Source: Ruminococcaceae bacterium UBA1448
GTDB lineage: Bacteria; Bacillota; Clostridia; Oscillospirales; Ruminococcaceae
Direction: 5' to 3'
Length of the DNA: 11,027 nucleotides
Assembly (NCBI GenBank): GCA_002329405.1
Contig: DCTE01000177.1
Span: 11,643 to 22,669, forward strand
Shown: positions 5,215 through 11,027 of the stretch, piece after piece
Position numbering within the stretch: position 1 is the stretch's first letter
How the letters are laid out: each line of letters starts with the position of its first letter
Program-made: the position numbers and the translations under genes
The notes under the pieces: model-generated
Databases searched by the model: none
Told to the model about the DNA's origin: nothing
What the model saw: only the letters and a program-made list of their open reading frames with translations

Positions 5215-8200
5215 TCATGTCAGCTCAAGATAACTTCCAAGACGGGTGGAATAGAGGCAGCTTCCGCCATACACCAACCCCATTCGCCGAAAGAGGGGCT
5301 GCCGCAGAATTGCCCGTTTATACAGCCTGAGCTGTGCACGATAGCGCCTTTCCAGCTGTTTCAGCGAAGAGACCCTGTCGGTCTTATAATCCACCAGATA
5401 CAGCTTTCCATCCTCCACAAAGATACAGTCAGCAATACCTTGCAGCAGGACCGGTGCGGTCCCTCCCTCCGGGAAGCCGGCCTCCGCCGCCGGAATGGTA
5501 TCGAAGAATTTATACTCCCTCCACATCTTCGGAGCATGCAGCATCCGTTCCATCAGACCGGAATGGAAAAAGGCGGCAAATTCCTGCCGGTCGATAGTCT
5601 CCGCCTCACCAGGCGTCAGATACTCCTGCCGTATCAATCGCGCAAGCTCATTATCCGGGTCGGCGGCTCCCGCCGCATAATCTGCGAATTGCAGTGCCCG
5701 GTGAAAGATGGTACCCTGCTGGGCCGGGGTGAACCCGGTATCCGCTCTGCCCGGCTCTGCCTGCCGCTTTTCCAGCAGCAGCTCATCTCCGCCGCATTCC
5801 TCCGACAGCAGTCCATCCCCTCCTGTCAGAAAGCGGGGAACGGACAAGGTGATTTTCCCGGTTGGATGGGTGATGCGGGTGACCGAAACCTTGGCAGGAA
5901 TACGGGTAAGCGGCTCAAAAGGATACTGCCAGTCAAACCGCCTGTCCAGTTCCTCTGCCGACTCTTCCTCCACATCCAGCCGGTTCACCTTCCTGTCTGG
6001 CTGGACCTCTTCCCGGGCATCTTCCGGCTGAGGGCGTAAAACCCGCAAACCGAATTCCATCCCGATTATTCCCGGCTGTTCTACCCCGTAATCCTCCCGT
6101 ACCTGCCCCATCGCGGGATGGCGCAATAGTGAAGCCAGAATCCAGTCGCTGTACCGCTGGCAGCGGGCAGAAGCGGCGGGTGAAATCCGTTCTCCATCCC
6201 CACCGGCATACATCCCGGCCGCCCGGCCAAGTGCAGACCCCAGATCTTTTTCGGATACACACAGAATCAGCCGTTCTTTTGCTCTGGTCAATGCGACATA
6301 TAACAGCCGCATCTCCTCCGACACCAGGTCCGCTTTCTGACGGGCAGCGATCGCAGAATAGGCAAGGGTTGGAAACCTGCGCAGCTTTTCCCGCTCCACC
6401 CGGCGCATGCCAAACCCCATTTCCGGGTGAAACACGGTCATGCCGGTCAGTTCACGGATGTTAAAGCGTCTGGAGCAGGCAGCCAGTGCGACAATCGGAA
6501 ACTCCAACCCTTTGGAACGGTGGATGGTCATAATCCGCACCGCATGTTCTGCCTCGCTCAGTGGAATCGCTGCCTTAAAATCGGTGTTTTCCTCCGCCAG
6601 CGCATTCAGATAAGAGACAAACCCCGCAAGTTCGCTGCTGCCGCCCGATTCATAATCCGCGGCATATTTGAGCAGCAGCCGCAGGTTGGCTTCTCTCGCC
6701 CCGCCGCCGCTGGTGCGGGAAAGGACCTCAATAAAATCCGTCTGATCGTAGATATACTGAATCAGGGTGCTGATTCTGCTGACCGCGCTTTTCCTGCGCA
6801 GCTGGTCCAGCAGCCGGACAAATGCCGCCGCTTTTTCCGCGTGAACGGTATCCCCTTCCGCCTCCCGCAGCAGGGCACGGTAAAGGCTTCCCTGCTTTGC
6901 GTCGAGCGCCAGACGTGCCAGATCGTCGCAGTCAAACGAAAACACCGGTGAAAGCAGCACCGCCGTAAGTGAAACGTCCCTTGCCGGATTATCCAGTACC
7001 TGCAGCAGCGATACCATCAGTGAGACTTCCCTCGAATCAAAATACCCGGAAGCGGTACACAGCTGTGCATCCACTCCAGCTTTCCGCATTGCTTCGGCAT
7101 ACAGCTGATCCAGTCCCCGCACGCTCCGCATCAGGATGACAAAATCACCCCCACGGCAGTTTCGCATCTGGCCTGTTTCCTTATCGTAGACCTGTTCACC
7201 AGCGTCCAACATCCGTTTGATTTCCGCCGCCAGAGCTGCCGCCTCATTCAGATAGAGCAGGATACTTCCTTCCTCTCCGTCTTCTCCTTCTTCCGGCAAC
7301 TCCTGACCATCCAACAGCTGCAACGTAATTTCTGTTTCCTCATCCGGCAGCGGAGGATAATACTCTGCCCCGCAGTAAAGTGCTTCATCCGTATTATAAT
7401 CGACATCGCCCACCGCACGGGACATCACACAGCTAAAAACCGCATTGACCGCCTGTGTCACGGCAAAGCGGGAACGGAAGTTGCGGGAAAGGACTGCAAG
7501 TGCCGGGAAATGTTCGCCGTCATACGGAAAATAGGCGTCTTTTTTCTCGATAAATACCGCCGGGTTTGCACTGCGGAAACGGTAGATGCTCTGCTTGAGG
7601 TCACCGACAAAAAACAGGTTCTCCCCGTTTTTGCTGATACACCGGAAGATCATATCCTGCAACCGGTTGGTGTCCTGATACTCGTCCAGCATGATCTCCT
7701 CAAACTGTTCGGAAAGTTCTTTTCCAAGCTCGGTAGGCGTTCCATCGGGATTTGCGACCAGCCGCAGTGCAAATGCCGCAAAGTCGTTAAAATCCGCCAC
7801 CCCCGCTGTCTCTTTGGCGGCAGCCATCCGGCGGGAAAACTCCCTGACCAGTGAAAACAAACAGCGGATCACAGGGTATTCTGCCCGCAGGTCCTCCCGG
7901 AACTGTTCAGCTGTACAAACCATCATCCCGGCTATCTGCCCGCACAGCTCCTTAACCGAATCGCGGGCCGTCTTGACGGTGGTCTTCACTGTATCCGAAG
8001 CGGTTTTAAGGAAGGTCAGTCGGTGGCCGGCAAACACTGATCCGGCAAGTGCCGCGATCTGATCCCAATTGCTGTCATCTGTTTTTGTTGCCAGCTCAGC
8101 AATCATCCGCACCCCGTCCAGCTCCTGCCGCAGGGTCGCCAGTCCTTTTTCACCAATCTGTTTATCTGCCAGACTCCCGGCCGCGATCACCGCTTTTTCC

Positions 8201-8895
8201 ATCAGACGGACGGCGTCACCCGCCAGTCCCTCCACCCGGTCCAGCAGGTATTTCCCCCATCCGGTTTCTCCCGGGGTTATCTGATCGTCTGCATACAACG
8301 ACAGCTGGCTGTCCAACCACTGTTCCGCAAACGGCAGCGAACGCAGTTTGCCATACAGCGACAGGATTTCCTCCGACAATGCCCGGTCATTTTCGATACC
8401 GAAATACCCGGTCAGCTGAACAAAGTCTTCATTCTCTCCACTTGCCGCCATCAGATACTGTTCTTCCAGCAGCCCCCGCAGGGTATCCGATGTCATCCGG
8501 GTCAACATCGCCTCGTCCACTCCCCGCAGGTTGGGAGAAAGCCCCAGCTGGGGCGCATGTTCCCGGACCAGCGAATGGAAAAAGGAATCCATCGTGCAGA
8601 TCTTCGCCTGTCCCAGCAGCATCATCTGCCGCTGCAAAAAGGGTTCACCGGAGTTCTCCGCCAGTGCCTGCCGCAGACGTGCCCTGATTCTGGTCCGCAT
8701 TTCCGCCGCCGCCGCACGGGTAAAGGTAACCACCAGAAAACGGTCGGCCGGCACCGGGTGTTCCCGGTCCAGGATACAGGAGGTAATCCGTTCGGTCAGG
8801 ACTGCGGTCTTGCCGCTGCCCGCCGCCGCTGATACCAGCAGCCCGCCTCCTCTTGCCTCAATTGCGGTCTGCTGCTGAGGGGTCCATTTTGGCAT
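5215..8895 (-). CDS. addA: ATP-dependent helicase/nuclease AddA
   Basis: AddA is the UvrD-type helicase and nuclease subunit of AddAB (RexAB), which resects double-strand DNA breaks to a Chi-regulated 3' tail for RecA. At 1226 residues it is full length for the family. Helicase motifs in order: Walker A AAAGSGKT (23-30), VVTFTRAAAAEM (55-66), Walker B IMLDEYQDTN (401-410), GDLKQSIYRFRSANP (431-445), IMTIHRSKGLEFPIV (788-802) and LLYVALTRAKERLIL (864-878). The C-terminal RecB-like nuclease domain shows GTIFHRALQF (1061-1070; His1065), Asp1156 in QGIADCIF, VDYKTDR (1168-1174; Asp1169, Lys1171) and Gln1188. All catalytic residues appear present. AAAGGAAG lies 7 nt before the ATG. The gene follows a small ArsC/Spx-like gene by 41 bp, not addB, which is the usual upstream neighbour. 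No clear terminator is seen before the next promoter. Confidence 0.96.
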   Translation of the reverse strand: MPKWTPQQQTAIEARGGGLLVSAAAGSGKTAVLTERITSCILDREHPVPADRFLVVTFTRAAAAEMRTRIRARLRQALAENSGEPFLQRQMMLLGQAKICTMDSFFHSLVREHAPQLGLSPNLRGVDEAMLTRMTSDTLRGLLEEQYLMAASGENEDFVQLTGYFGIENDRALSEEILSLYGKLRSLPFAEQWLDSQLSLYADDQITPGETGWGKYLLDRVEGLAGDAVRLMEKAVIAAGSLADKQIGEKGLATLRQELDGVRMIAELATKTDDSNWDQIAALAGSVFAGHRLTFLKTASDTVKTTVKTARDSVKELCGQIAGMMVCTAEQFREDLRAEYPVIRCLFSLVREFSRRMAAAKETAGVADFNDFAAFALRLVANPDGTPTELGKELSEQFEEIMLDEYQDTNRLQDMIFRCISKNGENLFFVGDLKQSIYRFRSANPAVFIEKKDAYFPYDGEHFPALAVLSRNFRSRFAVTQAVNAVFSCVMSRAVGDVDYNTDEALYCGAEYYPPLPDEETEITLQLLDGQELPEEGEDGEEGSILLYLNEAAALAAEIKRMLDAGEQVYDKETGQMRNCRGGDFVILMRSVRGLDQLYAEAMRKAGVDAQLCTASGYFDSREVSLMVSLLQVLDNPARDVSLTAVLLSPVFSFDCDDLARLALDAKQGSLYRALLREAEGDTVHAEKAAAFVRLLDQLRRKSAVSRISTLIQYIYDQTDFIEVLSRTSGGGAREANLRLLLKYAADYESGGSSELAGFVSYLNALAEENTDFKAAIPLSEAEHAVRIMTIHRSKGLEFPIVALAACSRRFNIRELTGMTVFHPEMGFGMRRVEREKLRRFPTLAYSAIAARQKADLVSEEMRLLYVALTRAKERLILCVSEKDLGSALGRAAGMYAGGDGERISPAASARCQRYSDWILASLLRHPAMGQVREDYGVEQPGIIGMEFGLRVLRPQPEDAREEVQPDRKVNRLDVEEESAEELDRRFDWQYPFEPLTRIPAKVSVTRITHPTGKITLSVPRFLTGGDGLLSEECGGDELLLEKRQAEPGRADTGFTPAQQGTIFHRALQFADYAAGAADPDNELARLIRQEYLTPGEAETIDRQEFAAFFHSGLMERMLHAPKMWREYKFFDTIPAAEAGFPEGGTAPVLLQGIADCIFVEDGKLYLVDYKTDRVSSLKQLERRYRAQLRLYKRAILRQPLFRRMGLVYGGSCLYSTRLGSYLELT

Positions 8896-8936
8896 AATCC
8901 GACTTCCTTTCGATTGATTTTCCGGTCAAAACTGGC

Positions 8937-9278
8937 TTACTTCCATTCCTTCCAGATATCAGGACAGTATCCGGCTGTCGCCTGGCGCCCATTGCGGACA
9001 ATCGGGTCGATCAACAGCTGCTGGTTTTCCAGCAGCTTGTCAAACTGCTGAGACGACACCAGTGCTTTGACCAGTGCAAGGGTATCCTGGTCCCGACATC
9101 GGTCATCCAGCAGCTTTTCCAGCGAACCCACCGCCTGCATGACGCTGATCAGTTCGCCCCTGCTCAATCCTTTCTCCTTCCGATCGACAAACTGATAGGG
9201 AATCTTCCGTTCCTTAAAATAGCGTTCAGCTTTTTTGGTTTCAAAACTTTTGCGGGTACCGAAAATCTGAATATTCAT
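8937..9278 (-). CDS. ArsC/Spx-like family protein lacking the N-terminal cysteine
   Basis: A 113-residue thioredoxin-fold protein of the ArsC/Spx/YffB type. The start (MNIQIFGTRKSFETKKAERY, 1-20) follows the family pattern of a short strand, a G-x-x-x-C turn and a helix with K-K-A. The turn carries Ser11 where relatives known to me have the redox cysteine; the only cysteines are Cys61 and Cys105. The C-terminal stretch LLIDPIVRNGRQATAGY (88-104) resembles the family's conserved cis-Pro/Arg region. It is unlikely to be a working arsenate reductase. It has neither the CxxC nor a clear helix for Spx-like RNA polymerase binding that I can confirm. GGGAG lies about 6 nt before the ATG. It follows the AI-2E terminator and precedes addA by 41 bp, so the two may be cotranscribed. 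Function unknown. Confidence 0.78.
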   Translation of the reverse strand: MNIQIFGTRKSFETKKAERYFKERKIPYQFVDRKEKGLSRGELISVMQAVGSLEKLLDDRCRDQDTLALVKALVSSQQFDKLLENQQLLIDPIVRNGRQATAGYCPDIWKEWK

Positions 9279-9298
9279 TTGTCTCTCCCTTTCTTCCG

Positions 9299-9327
9299 AT
9301 AATAGAAAAGCGGAGCGATCCTGAAAA
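9299..9327 (-). promoter_or_regulatory. Weak candidate promoter for the ArsC/Spx-like gene and addA
   Basis: Minus strand: -10 TATTAT (9299-9304, five of six consensus bases), 17-bp spacer, -35 TTTTCA (9322-9327, four of six). It overlaps the terminator hairpin at 9305-9337 and starts about 20 nt before the gene. The alternative is read-through from the AI-2E unit. Confidence 0.3.
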
Positions 9328-9337
9328 CCACCCCGCT
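9305..9337 (-). terminator. Intrinsic terminator of the AI-2E gene
   Basis: An 11-bp minus-strand stem, AGCGGGGTGGT with ATCGCTCCGCT (three G-U pairs), 7-nt loop TTTCAGG, then TTTTCTATTA. It begins 6 nt after the AI-2E stop codon. The T-tract is short, so some read-through is possible. Confidence 0.72.
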
Positions 9338-9343
9338 CAACAT

Positions 9344-10516
9344 TTACTCTTCTGCCTGTTCTGCCGCGTTCCCGCTTTCCATAACCGTCTCAGCGAACTG
9401 CTGCACCGCTGCGCATTCCCGTTTTGTCAGGTCAGCACGAATCAGCCGGTAAACAGCTGCCGCCACCGGCACGCCCAGCAGCATTCCGCTGACGCCCAGA
9501 ATTCCGCCGCCGACTGTAACTGCCGCCAGCACCCACAATCCAGGCAAACCAATCGACGTCCCGACTACTCTCGGATAGATCAAATTGCCTTCCAGCTGCT
9601 GCAAAATCACCAGATAAACCAGAAACAGCACTGCTTTTGCTGGTGAAGCAGTAAAGATCAGCAGAAACCCGACTGCACCGCCGATATAAGCACCTGCAAC
9701 CGGAATCAGTGCTGAAAATCCAATCACGGCTCCAATCATCGTCGCGTATGGGAACTGGAACAGGAACATTCCCAGCGTACACAGTGCACCCAGAATCACC
9801 GCTTCGGTGCACTGACCAACAATATACCGGTGGAAGCAGTCGTCCAAAACAGAGCACAGATAATGGACCCGAATGTTCAGGTGCGGACGGATATACTGGC
9901 CCATCAGCCGGTCCAGCTGGTTCTTCAGCCGGTCTTTACCCAGCAGCAGATAAATGGAGAAGATAAACCCAATCAGCAGGTTCATTGCCCCCGAAACCAC
10001 CGAAGTCAGCATACCTGCCGCCAGATTAAAGGTCCCTCCGACCCCCTGATACAGCAAATTGAGTAAATTGGTAACGGCTTCTTTCCAGTTGATATCATTC
10101 AGAAAACTTTCAACCGTTTCCGGCAGAACGCCAACACTCGCCAACAAATTGACAAGATAGTTTAAAACACCAGGCACTTTTGCGAGCAGCAGCCGGATAC
10201 AGGCTACAATCTCCGGCACCACCATTCCCACCAGAAAGGCAACAATCAATACCAATGTCAAAAACGCGCCAATCATACAGACCGGCCTTCGGCTTTTTCC
10301 AATGAGTTTCTGCCCGCTGGACGGAAAATAATGTCTTTCATAAAAGGACATCAGGATATTGATGATATAAGCAATCACACATCCGGTCAGAAGCGGCGCG
10401 GCAGCCCCAATCCCCAGACGCAGTACCCCGGTAAAAGCATCCCAGTAATGGATACACAAAAACAGTATAAACACGCTGATCCCGAGCCGCAGACAGCTTT
10501 TCCATTCGATTTGCAT
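9344..10516 (-). CDS. AI-2E family transporter-like membrane protein (YtvI/PerM type)
   Basis: A polytopic inner-membrane protein of the AI-2E family. Members are proposed exporters or antiporters; despite the name most are not shown to carry autoinducer-2. From the ATG at 10516 it has 390 residues, normal for the family. Hydrophobic segments lie near 10-25, 35-57, 80-103, 162-192, 236-258, 259-290, 295-306 and 323-356. The signature YPRVVGTSIGLPGLWVLAA (314-332) and GGGILGVSGMLLGVPVAA (336-353) is clear. The central region about 105-160, between membrane segments, is the usual soluble loop. The start is chosen from GAGGA at 10523-10527 with a 6-nt gap; a 41-codon in-frame extension to an ATG at 10639 has no ribosome binding site and starts only 11 nt from the predicted transcript start. 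Single-gene unit with its own promoter and terminator. Substrate unknown. Confidence 0.92.
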   Translation of the reverse strand: MQIEWKSCLRLGISVFILFLCIHYWDAFTGVLRLGIGAAAPLLTGCVIAYIINILMSFYERHYFPSSGQKLIGKSRRPVCMIGAFLTLVLIVAFLVGMVVPEIVACIRLLLAKVPGVLNYLVNLLASVGVLPETVESFLNDINWKEAVTNLLNLLYQGVGGTFNLAAGMLTSVVSGAMNLLIGFIFSIYLLLGKDRLKNQLDRLMGQYIRPHLNIRVHYLCSVLDDCFHRYIVGQCTEAVILGALCTLGMFLFQFPYATMIGAVIGFSALIPVAGAYIGGAVGFLLIFTASPAKAVLFLVYLVILQQLEGNLIYPRVVGTSIGLPGLWVLAAVTVGGGILGVSGMLLGVPVAAAVYRLIRADLTKRECAAVQQFAETVMESGNAAEQAEE

Positions 10517-10649
10517 ATAGATTCCTCTCTGTCTCCCCTCACAGCCGCCACAGTAAAAAAGCCCTACGGCAGGCAGCTGATCCACCCGACCGCAGAAGCC
10601 GACTATCCTGTGTTCTGTTCTCTGACGCTGCTGTGACATTCCGGTTATT
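10517..10649 (-). other. 5' leader of the AI-2E gene with nested pairing
   Basis: This untranslated region forms part of the 323-bp gap between fba and the AI-2E gene. On the minus strand TCACAGC (10630-10636) pairs with GCTGTGA (10539-10545), enclosing CACAG (10608-10612) with CTGTG (10549-10553), and then CTGCGGT (10589-10595) with GCCGTAG (10564-10570), which is followed by GGCTTTTTT. The last element resembles a weak terminator separated from its T-tract by 3 nt. The pairings are visible; a regulatory role is inference. Confidence 0.4.
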
Positions 10650-10656
10650 TAAGCGT

Positions 10657-10685
10657 ATTATAACCTGTATTCCGCCAAAAAGCAA
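10657..10685 (-). promoter_or_regulatory. Promoter of the AI-2E gene
   Basis: Minus strand: consensus -10 TATAAT (10657-10662), 17-bp spacer, and a poor -35 TTGCTT (10680-10685, three of six). Transcription should start near 10650. The weak -35 suggests modest or factor-aided activity. Confidence 0.7.
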
Positions 10686-10717
10686 GGGCTATCGCGGTTT
10701 ATTAAGGATTCGCTCAC

Positions 10718-10759
10718 AAAAATAACCCCGTCCTTTTGTCTGGAAAAGAACGGGGTTAT
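10718..10759 (-). terminator. Strong intrinsic terminator of fba
   Basis: A 16-bp minus-strand stem (ATAACCCCGTTCTTTT with AAAAGGACGGGGTTAT, one G-U pair), 6-nt loop CCAGAC, then TTTTT. It lies about 80 nt after the fba stop codon. The A-run on the other arm also leaves T's for the opposite strand, though no gene reads that way here. Confidence 0.93.
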
Positions 10760-10796
10760 GATCAAACTGTTATACAGTCAGTTCAGACGGCAATTA

Positions 10797-10847
10797 AACC
10801 GGAAATCATGCTTCGAAACAAATCATGTTTTGTAACAAATCATGCTT
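10797..10847 (-). repeat. Three tandem 17-nt repeats across the fba stop codon
   Basis: Minus-strand units are AAGCATGATTTGTTACA (10831-10847), AAACATGATTTGTTTCG (10814-10830) and AAGCATGATTTCCGGTT (10797-10813). Units 1 and 2 agree at 14 of 17 positions; unit 3 shares the first 11 with unit 1. The first unit contains the fba stop codon, so the array looks like local duplication of the gene's end. No CRISPR-like spacer structure. Confidence 0.75.
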
Positions 10848-11027
10848 TGCCGACAGAACCGAACAGTTCCATCTTCTCTTTGACTTTAGCCTTGATTGCT
10901 TCTGCGCCGGGAGCCAGCAGCTTACGGGGGTCAAATCCCTTGCCCTGTTTGTCCTTGCCTGCTTCAATGTACTTGCGGGTAGCTTCAGCAAATACCAGCT
11001 GGCATTCGGTGTTGACGTTGATCTTGG
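10840..11027 (-). CDS. fba: Class II fructose-1,6-bisphosphate aldolase, C-terminal 61 residues
   Basis: Class II aldolase is a zinc-dependent glycolytic enzyme that cleaves fructose-1,6-bisphosphate to dihydroxyacetone phosphate and glyceraldehyde-3-phosphate. Only the end is present; the 5' part lies beyond the right edge, and the first full codon is at 11023-11025. The visible sequence shows KINVNTECQL (the substrate-binding NVNTE segment), then FDPRKLLAPG and the terminal MELFGSVGKA, all typical of clostridial class II enzymes of about 300 residues. The stop TGA lies inside the first 17-nt repeat. A strong terminator follows about 80 nt on. It is transcribed in the same direction as everything else in the window but forms a separate unit. 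Confidence 0.93.
   Translation of the reverse strand, partial: KINVNTECQLVFAEATRKYIEAGKDKQGKGFDPRKLLAPGAEAIKAKVKEKMELFGSVGKA

Noticed and set aside
5125..6039. A 304-codon open frame on the plus strand opposite addA
   Set aside because: It is antisense to the clearly coding addA nuclease domain, has no ribosome binding site and a composition rich in Pro, Gln and Arg typical of shadow frames.
8049..8687. A 212-codon Pro/Ser-rich open frame on the plus strand opposite addA
   Set aside because: It is a low-complexity shadow of the addA coding strand with no recognisable domain.
8937..9278. Calling the ArsC/Spx-like gene arsC or spx
   Set aside because: The catalytic or redox cysteine is missing, and neither ars genes nor Spx-specific features are seen.
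1163..10516. LuxS and the AI-2E protein as an AI-2 production and export system
   Set aside because: They are in separate transcription units about 8 kb apart, and most AI-2E family members are not shown to export AI-2.
10517..10639. A 41-residue N-terminal extension of the AI-2E protein from an ATG at 10639
   Set aside because: There is no ribosome binding site, the predicted transcript starts about 11 nt upstream, and a good GAGGA precedes the ATG at 10516.
10517..10650. A T-box riboswitch in the AI-2E leader, suggested by GGGTGG
   Set aside because: The full T-box sequence with ACCGCG is absent, the leader is short, and the downstream gene is not an aminoacyl-tRNA or amino-acid gene.
10797..10847. 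The 17-nt repeats as a CRISPR array
   Set aside because: The units are directly tandem with no spacers and are too short.

Overview
The window looks like ordinary chromosomal DNA of a Gram-positive Clostridia bacterium, most likely in the Oscillospirales/Ruminococcaceae sphere. The reasons are the order infC-rpmI-rplT followed by a TrmH/SpoU methyltransferase, AddA rather than RecB, a clostridial class II aldolase C-terminus, strong AGGAGG-type ribosome binding sites, and consensus sigma-A promoters with 17-bp spacers. Base composition looks close to 50% G+C by eye. No phage, transposon, CRISPR, tRNA or rRNA sequence was seen. This is a taxonomic inference from gene content, not a species call.

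Every supported gene reads on the minus strand, so transcription runs from right to left. From the right edge: the 3' end of fba (class II fructose-bisphosphate aldolase) with a very strong terminator; an AI-2E family membrane protein with its own promoter and a foldable leader; a terminator; a small ArsC/Spx-like protein that lacks the usual N-terminal cysteine, followed 41 bp later by addA; a DUF624/YesL-like membrane protein with an acidic tail, preceded by operator-like repeats, a promoter and a structured leader; the translation operon infC-rpmI-rplT, with a promoter, a leader attenuator and an AUU start for infC; and last a trmH-like rRNA/tRNA methyltransferase, luxS and dprA, driven by a promoter at 2491-2519. 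dprA runs off the left edge.

The genes fall into several independent transcription units. The infC operon supplies IF3, L35 and L20 and carries a leader terminator of the kind used for L20 feedback control in low-GC Gram-positives. The trmH-luxS-dprA unit combines SAM-dependent RNA methylation, recycling of the SAH by-product through LuxS (with AI-2 precursor formation), and ssDNA loading for transformation. AddA is the helicase-nuclease half of AddAB; its partner addB is not next to it. The AI-2E protein lies in the same window as luxS but in a separate unit, so a functional link is not supported.

I did not find a convincing new biological system. The parts most worth a second look are the untranslated regions: the DUF624 leader, whose apical loop is complementary to the very 5' end of the transcript; the operator-like repeats just upstream of its promoter; and the AI-2E leader. 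The AUU start of infC and the loss of the N-terminal cysteine in the ArsC/Spx-like protein also deserve attention.
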